Origin: Gammaproteobacteria bacterium
GTDB lineage: Bacteria > Pseudomonadota > Gammaproteobacteria > Xanthomonadales > Xanthomonadaceae
Assembly (NCBI GenBank): GCA_026398715.1
Contig: JAPLSI010000092.1
Location: 1-10,908, forward strand
DNA: 10,908 nt
Direction of reading: 5' to 3'
Shown: positions 7,581-10,908 of the stretch, one piece after another
Layout of the letters: each line of letters opens with the position of its first letter
How positions within the stretch are numbered: position 1 is the stretch's first letter
The notes under the pieces: model-generated
What the model saw: only the letters and a program-made list of their open reading frames with translations
Database searches by the model: none
What the model was told of the DNA's origin: nothing
Translations under genes and position numbers: made by a program

Positions 7581-8006
7581 ATGAAGAACCTGTGGATCCT
7601 GTTGTTGGTGTGCGCCGTCGCGGCCGCCGCGTTTTTCCTCGGCCAGCGTAGCCGCCCCGTCCCGACTGAAACTTCGCCTGCCACAGCCACGTCGGCGGCG
7701 CCGCAGGAAACCACGCCCAGCACCAACGCGTTCGGCGAAACCTTGTCGCCCGAGCCGCCCCGTACCTTCCGCGGGCCGGACGGCTTGCCGATGCTGATCG
7801 CCTATGACGTCGGCGTGACGCCCGACAACAACGACCGGGAACTCGTGAAGGCCGCCGTACTCGAAGACATGAAGAATCATCCGCGCAATATCGAAAAGGC
7901 GTATGGGTTGACCATGGAAGAGATCAAGGACGTAGTGGAAGGCCGCAAACCCTTCCCGGACCTCCTGCTTCCCAAGCCCCCTGCCGAAACACCCCCAGCC
8001 AGGTAA
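7581..8006 (+). CDS. Small membrane-anchored or exported protein of unknown function
   Basis: 141 residues; I do not recognise the family. Residues 1-22 look like an uncleaved signal anchor or signal peptide: Lys2, then hydrophobic LWILLLVCAVAAAAFFLG, then RSR. The Cys at 11 is not in a lipobox. Residues about 25-62 are rich in Pro, Thr, Ser and Ala, as in a periplasmic linker. The C-terminal part (about 65-128) looks folded, with charged helices such as ELVKAAVLEDMKNH and LTMEEIKDVVEGRKPF, and ends Pro-rich. It starts 17 nt after the tRNA, with GGAAAA as a possible weak ribosome site, and ends 24 nt before cydA. It may be co-transcribed with the oxidase genes, but nothing in the sequence proves a link. 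Confidence 0.75.
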   Translation: MKNLWILLLVCAVAAAAFFLGQRSRPVPTETSPATATSAAPQETTPSTNAFGETLSPEPPRTFRGPDGLPMLIAYDVGVTPDNNDRELVKAAVLEDMKNHPRNIEKAYGLTMEEIKDVVEGRKPFPDLLLPKPPAETPPAR

Positions 8007-8030
8007 TCCGGGACACTACGGCACGCAAGC

Positions 8031-9370
<1,340 letters not shown>

Positions 9371-9374
<4 letters not shown>

Positions 9375-10360
9375 GCGAATGGCTGCCTCTCGTATTCGTG
9401 TTCCTGATGGCCCTGTCCATGCTGATCTACGTGGTACTGGACGGCTACGACCTGGGCGTCGGCATCCTGGTGCGACGCGCCACCGATGCGCAGAAGGACC
9501 AGATGATTTCTTCCATCGGCCCGTTCTGGGACGCGAATGAAACCTGGCTGGTGCTTGGCGTGGGCATCCTGCTTGTGGCATTTCCGAAAGCCCATGGCGT
9601 GATCCTGGGCGGCCTGTACCTGCCGGTGGCGGCGATGCTCGGCGGCCTGATCCTGCGTGGCGTCGCCTTCGATTTCCGGGTCAAGGCGCATGACGACCAT
9701 CGGGTCTGGTGGAACCGCGCCTTCTACTTCGGCTCGCTGCTCACCACGCTTTCGCAGGGATTCATGCTCGGTATCTACCTGCTGGGCTTCGAATACTCGA
9801 TCGGCAACATCGCCTTCGCGCTGGGCATCGGCTTGTCGCTGGTGGCGGGCTATTCCCTGCTCGGCGCGACCTGGCTGATCCTCAAGACCGAGGGCGAGTT
9901 GCTGGCGCGCGCGGTCACCTGGGCGCGGGGAAGCCTGTGGCTGACCGGCGTCGGCATCATTGCGGTATCGGTGGCGACGCCACTGGTCAGCAGCCGGATC
10001 TTCGACAAGTGGTTCGCGCTGCCAAACCTGTTTTTCCTGGCGCCGATTCCCTTGCTGACCGCGGGAATCTTCCTGCTCTGCCATCGCACGCTGGCCCGGA
10101 TGACCCGGTCGGAACCGCATCGCGCCTGGCTGCCCTTCGCCTCGGCGGTGTCGCTTTTCCTGCTGTCCTTCATCGGCCTGGCCTACAGCCTGTTCCCCTA
10201 TCTCGTGGTGGACCAGATCACTTACCTGGAAGCCGCGACGGCCACGGAATCCCTGAAATTCATGGGCGTGGGCATCGCCATCACGCTGCCGGCGATCCTT
10301 GGCTACACCGCGTATTCGTACCGGGTTTTCTGGGGCAAGACGCGCGCCCTGAGTTATTGA
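9371..10360 (+). CDS. cydB: Cytochrome bd ubiquinol oxidase subunit II
   Basis: 329 residues, the partner subunit stabilising the haem-bearing CydA. The start is ATG 9371, overlapping the cydA stop as ATGA and giving the standard CydB N-terminus; longer forms of this frame would run back through cydA. Family motifs are DGYDLGVGIL (24-33), GPFWDANETWLV (50-61) and RGVAFDFR (96-103). The chain is strongly hydrophobic, with about eight to nine helices. The 76-nt stretch after the stop has no room for a CydX-like or DUF2474-like small subunit before the next promoter, and I found no such ORF. Together with cydA it forms a complete two-gene operon. Confidence 0.95.
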
Positions 10361-10388
10361 TCGGCCGCTGCCCGCTAGAACATCTGCT

Positions 10389-10427
10389 CTAAACTGCCTG
10401 TTGACAGGCCTGCAAATCGCAGTTTAG
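10389..10427 (+). promoter_or_regulatory. Inverted repeat spanning the leader promoter; candidate operator
   Basis: Perfect 9-bp arms CTAAACTGC (10389-10397) and GCAGTTTAG (10419-10427) are separated by 21 nt. They flank the TTGACA box, and the right arm overlaps the -10 box. Nested inside is a second dyad, GCCTG (10396-10400) and CAGGC (10405-10409), around the -35. The position suits a repressor or activator site, but the regulator cannot be named from the sequence. The arms lie mostly upstream of the predicted transcript, which argues against an RNA hairpin. Confidence 0.45.
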
Positions 10428-10428
10428 T
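10401..10428 (+). promoter_or_regulatory. Promoter of the branched-chain leader and leuA-like gene
   Basis: Perfect TTGACA (10401-10406), a 16-nt spacer, then TTTAGT (10423-10428), with four of six matches. Transcription would begin near 10435, two bases before the leader peptide ATG, so the mRNA would be almost leaderless. Confidence 0.6.
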
Positions 10429-10436
10429 GTCGGGTC

Positions 10437-10574
10437 ATGCCTTCACATCACGCCAAGCACGCAATCACCAACGCCCGGGCTCTCCCGGTCGTCGCGATTG
10501 GCTTGGCGCCGCTGTCGGCCCTCGTAGCGCTCGTACTCGTACTCGTCCTTATTATCCCCGGAGGTGCGGGCTGA
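10437..10574 (+). CDS. Branched-chain amino acid (ilv/leu-type) leader peptide
   Basis: A 45-codon ORF. Its C-terminal third reads ALVALVLVLVLIIPGGAG, a dense run of Leu, Val and Ile codons (10519-10556) like that of the enterobacterial ilv leader peptide, which also ends in an Ile run followed by Pro and Gly/Ala. Earlier codons add further Leu, Val and Ile. It is followed at once by an antiterminator segment and an intrinsic terminator, then the leuA-like gene. Scarcity of charged Leu, Val or Ile tRNA should stall the ribosome in the run. There is no Shine-Dalgarno before the ATG. The class is clear; the exact symbol (leuL or ilvL) is not. Confidence 0.82.
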   Translation: MPSHHAKHAITNARALPVVAIGLAPLSALVALVLVLVLIIPGGAG

Positions 10575-10624
10575 GGGCGTTCGTCGAATACTGAAACTGA
10601 CGAAAAAACCTGAAACCCCGCACC
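10563..10624 (+). promoter_or_regulatory. Antiterminator of the branched-chain leader
   Basis: GGTGCGGG (10563-10570), at the very end of the leader ORF, pairs perfectly over 8 bp with CCCGCACC (10617-10624), which forms most of the left arm of the terminator. A small stem TTCGTC/GACGAA (10580-10585 with 10599-10604) can sit inside this fold. A ribosome reaching the stop codon (10572-10574) would cover GGTGCGGG and let the terminator form. A ribosome stalled in the Leu/Val run would leave it free. Confidence 0.65.
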
Positions 10625-10647
10625 CGGAAACGGATGCGGGGTTTTTT
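10613..10647 (+). terminator. Intrinsic terminator (attenuator) before the leuA-like gene
   Basis: Stem CCCCGCA (10616-10622) with TGCGGGG (10635-10641), one C/A mismatch, then CCG/CGG closing a GAAA loop (10627-10630). AAA upstream (10613-10615) can pair with the start of the T run (10642-10647). This is a strong Rho-independent terminator, located between a leader peptide and the gene it controls. It ends 25 nt before the leuA-like ATG. Confidence 0.88.
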
Positions 10648-10672
10648 GTTGCCCGGCTCGCCAAAGCGAACC

Positions 10673-10908
10673 ATGCAAACACAAAATCCAGACGCGAAAA
10701 CTGCCGAGCCCGCCCACGACCGCGTGCGGATCTTCGATACCACGCTGCGCGACGGTGAACAGGCGCCCGGCTATTCGATGAGCCGCGCCCAGAAACGTCG
10801 CATCGCCCAGGCCCTGGCTGAGCTCGGCGTGGACATCATCGAGGCGGGCTTCGCCGCCGCCTCCGATGAAGACTTCGCCTCGGTCCACGCGATCGCCGCC
10901 GATCTGCG
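10673..10908 (+). CDS. leuA: 2-isopropylmalate synthase (LeuA-like), N-terminal part only
   Basis: 78 complete codons before the window ends; the family is about 510-520 residues long. After a short hydrophilic start the protein reads [16 protein letters not shown] (18-33), the signature of the HMG-CoA lyase-like/isopropylmalate synthase group, with Arg26 and Asp27 expected in the active and metal site. [11 protein letters not shown] follows, as in LeuA. LeuA condenses acetyl-CoA with 2-ketoisovalerate, the first committed step of leucine synthesis, and the branched-chain leader upstream agrees with that role. Homocitrate or citramalate synthases share the motif and are not fully excluded. 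ATG 10673 has only a weak possible ribosome site upstream. Confidence 0.8.
   Translation, partial: MQTQNPDAKTAEPAHDRVRIFDTTLRDGEQAPGYSMSRAQKRRIAQALAELGVDIIEAGFAAASDEDFASVHAIAADL

Noticed and set aside
10560..10580. GGAGGT as a Shine-Dalgarno for a gene starting near 10575
   Set aside because: No ATG, GTG or TTG with a useful reading frame follows at the right spacing; the bases encode the end of the leader peptide and form the antiterminator.

Overview
The window looks like the chromosome of a high-GC gammaproteobacterium, most likely in or near the Xanthomonadales (Xanthomonadaceae/Rhodanobacteraceae). This is inferred from the GC-rich codon usage, the thrA-thrB-thrC order with a fused aspartokinase/homoserine dehydrogenase, and peptide-controlled leaders in front of both amino-acid loci. 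No database search was possible, so the taxonomy is inference.

Layout. At the left edge a minus-strand gene encodes a lipoprotein with a TPR-like middle and a formylglycine-generating-enzyme (FGE) type domain. Its reading frame changes in frame into a piece of NADH dehydrogenase subunit M before leaving the window. Divergent from it is rnd (RNase D). Next comes the threonine locus: a promoter, a 23-codon Thr-rich leader peptide (thrL), a set of alternative hairpins reaching the thrA ribosome-binding site, then thrA, thrB and thrC. A tRNA-Ala(CGC) gene with its own promoter and a small membrane-anchored protein of unknown function follow. Then come cydA and cydB, a cytochrome bd quinol oxidase of the short-Q-loop (cyanide-insensitive) type. 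At the right edge a second leader peptide, rich in Leu/Val/Ile, and an intrinsic terminator precede the start of a 2-isopropylmalate synthase (leuA-like) gene.

How the parts work together. Two amino-acid loci are each preceded by a translated sensor peptide whose codons match the pathway product. The output differs. The leu leader ends in a classical U-tailed terminator with a competing antiterminator. The thr leader has no U-run, and its last hairpin would hide the thrA Shine-Dalgarno, which suggests control of translation. Both leader peptides start 35-36 nt after the first base of a TTGACA box, so their mRNAs are probably leaderless or nearly so.

Two places do not look like intact genes. 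The first is the FGE/NuoM fusion near 146-165. The second is the thrA/thrB border near 5494, where about 30 residues of ThrA and about 92 residues of ThrB are missing. Each could be an assembly or amplification chimera or a real rearrangement; the sequence alone cannot decide. If the second is real, the cell would lack normal homoserine kinase.
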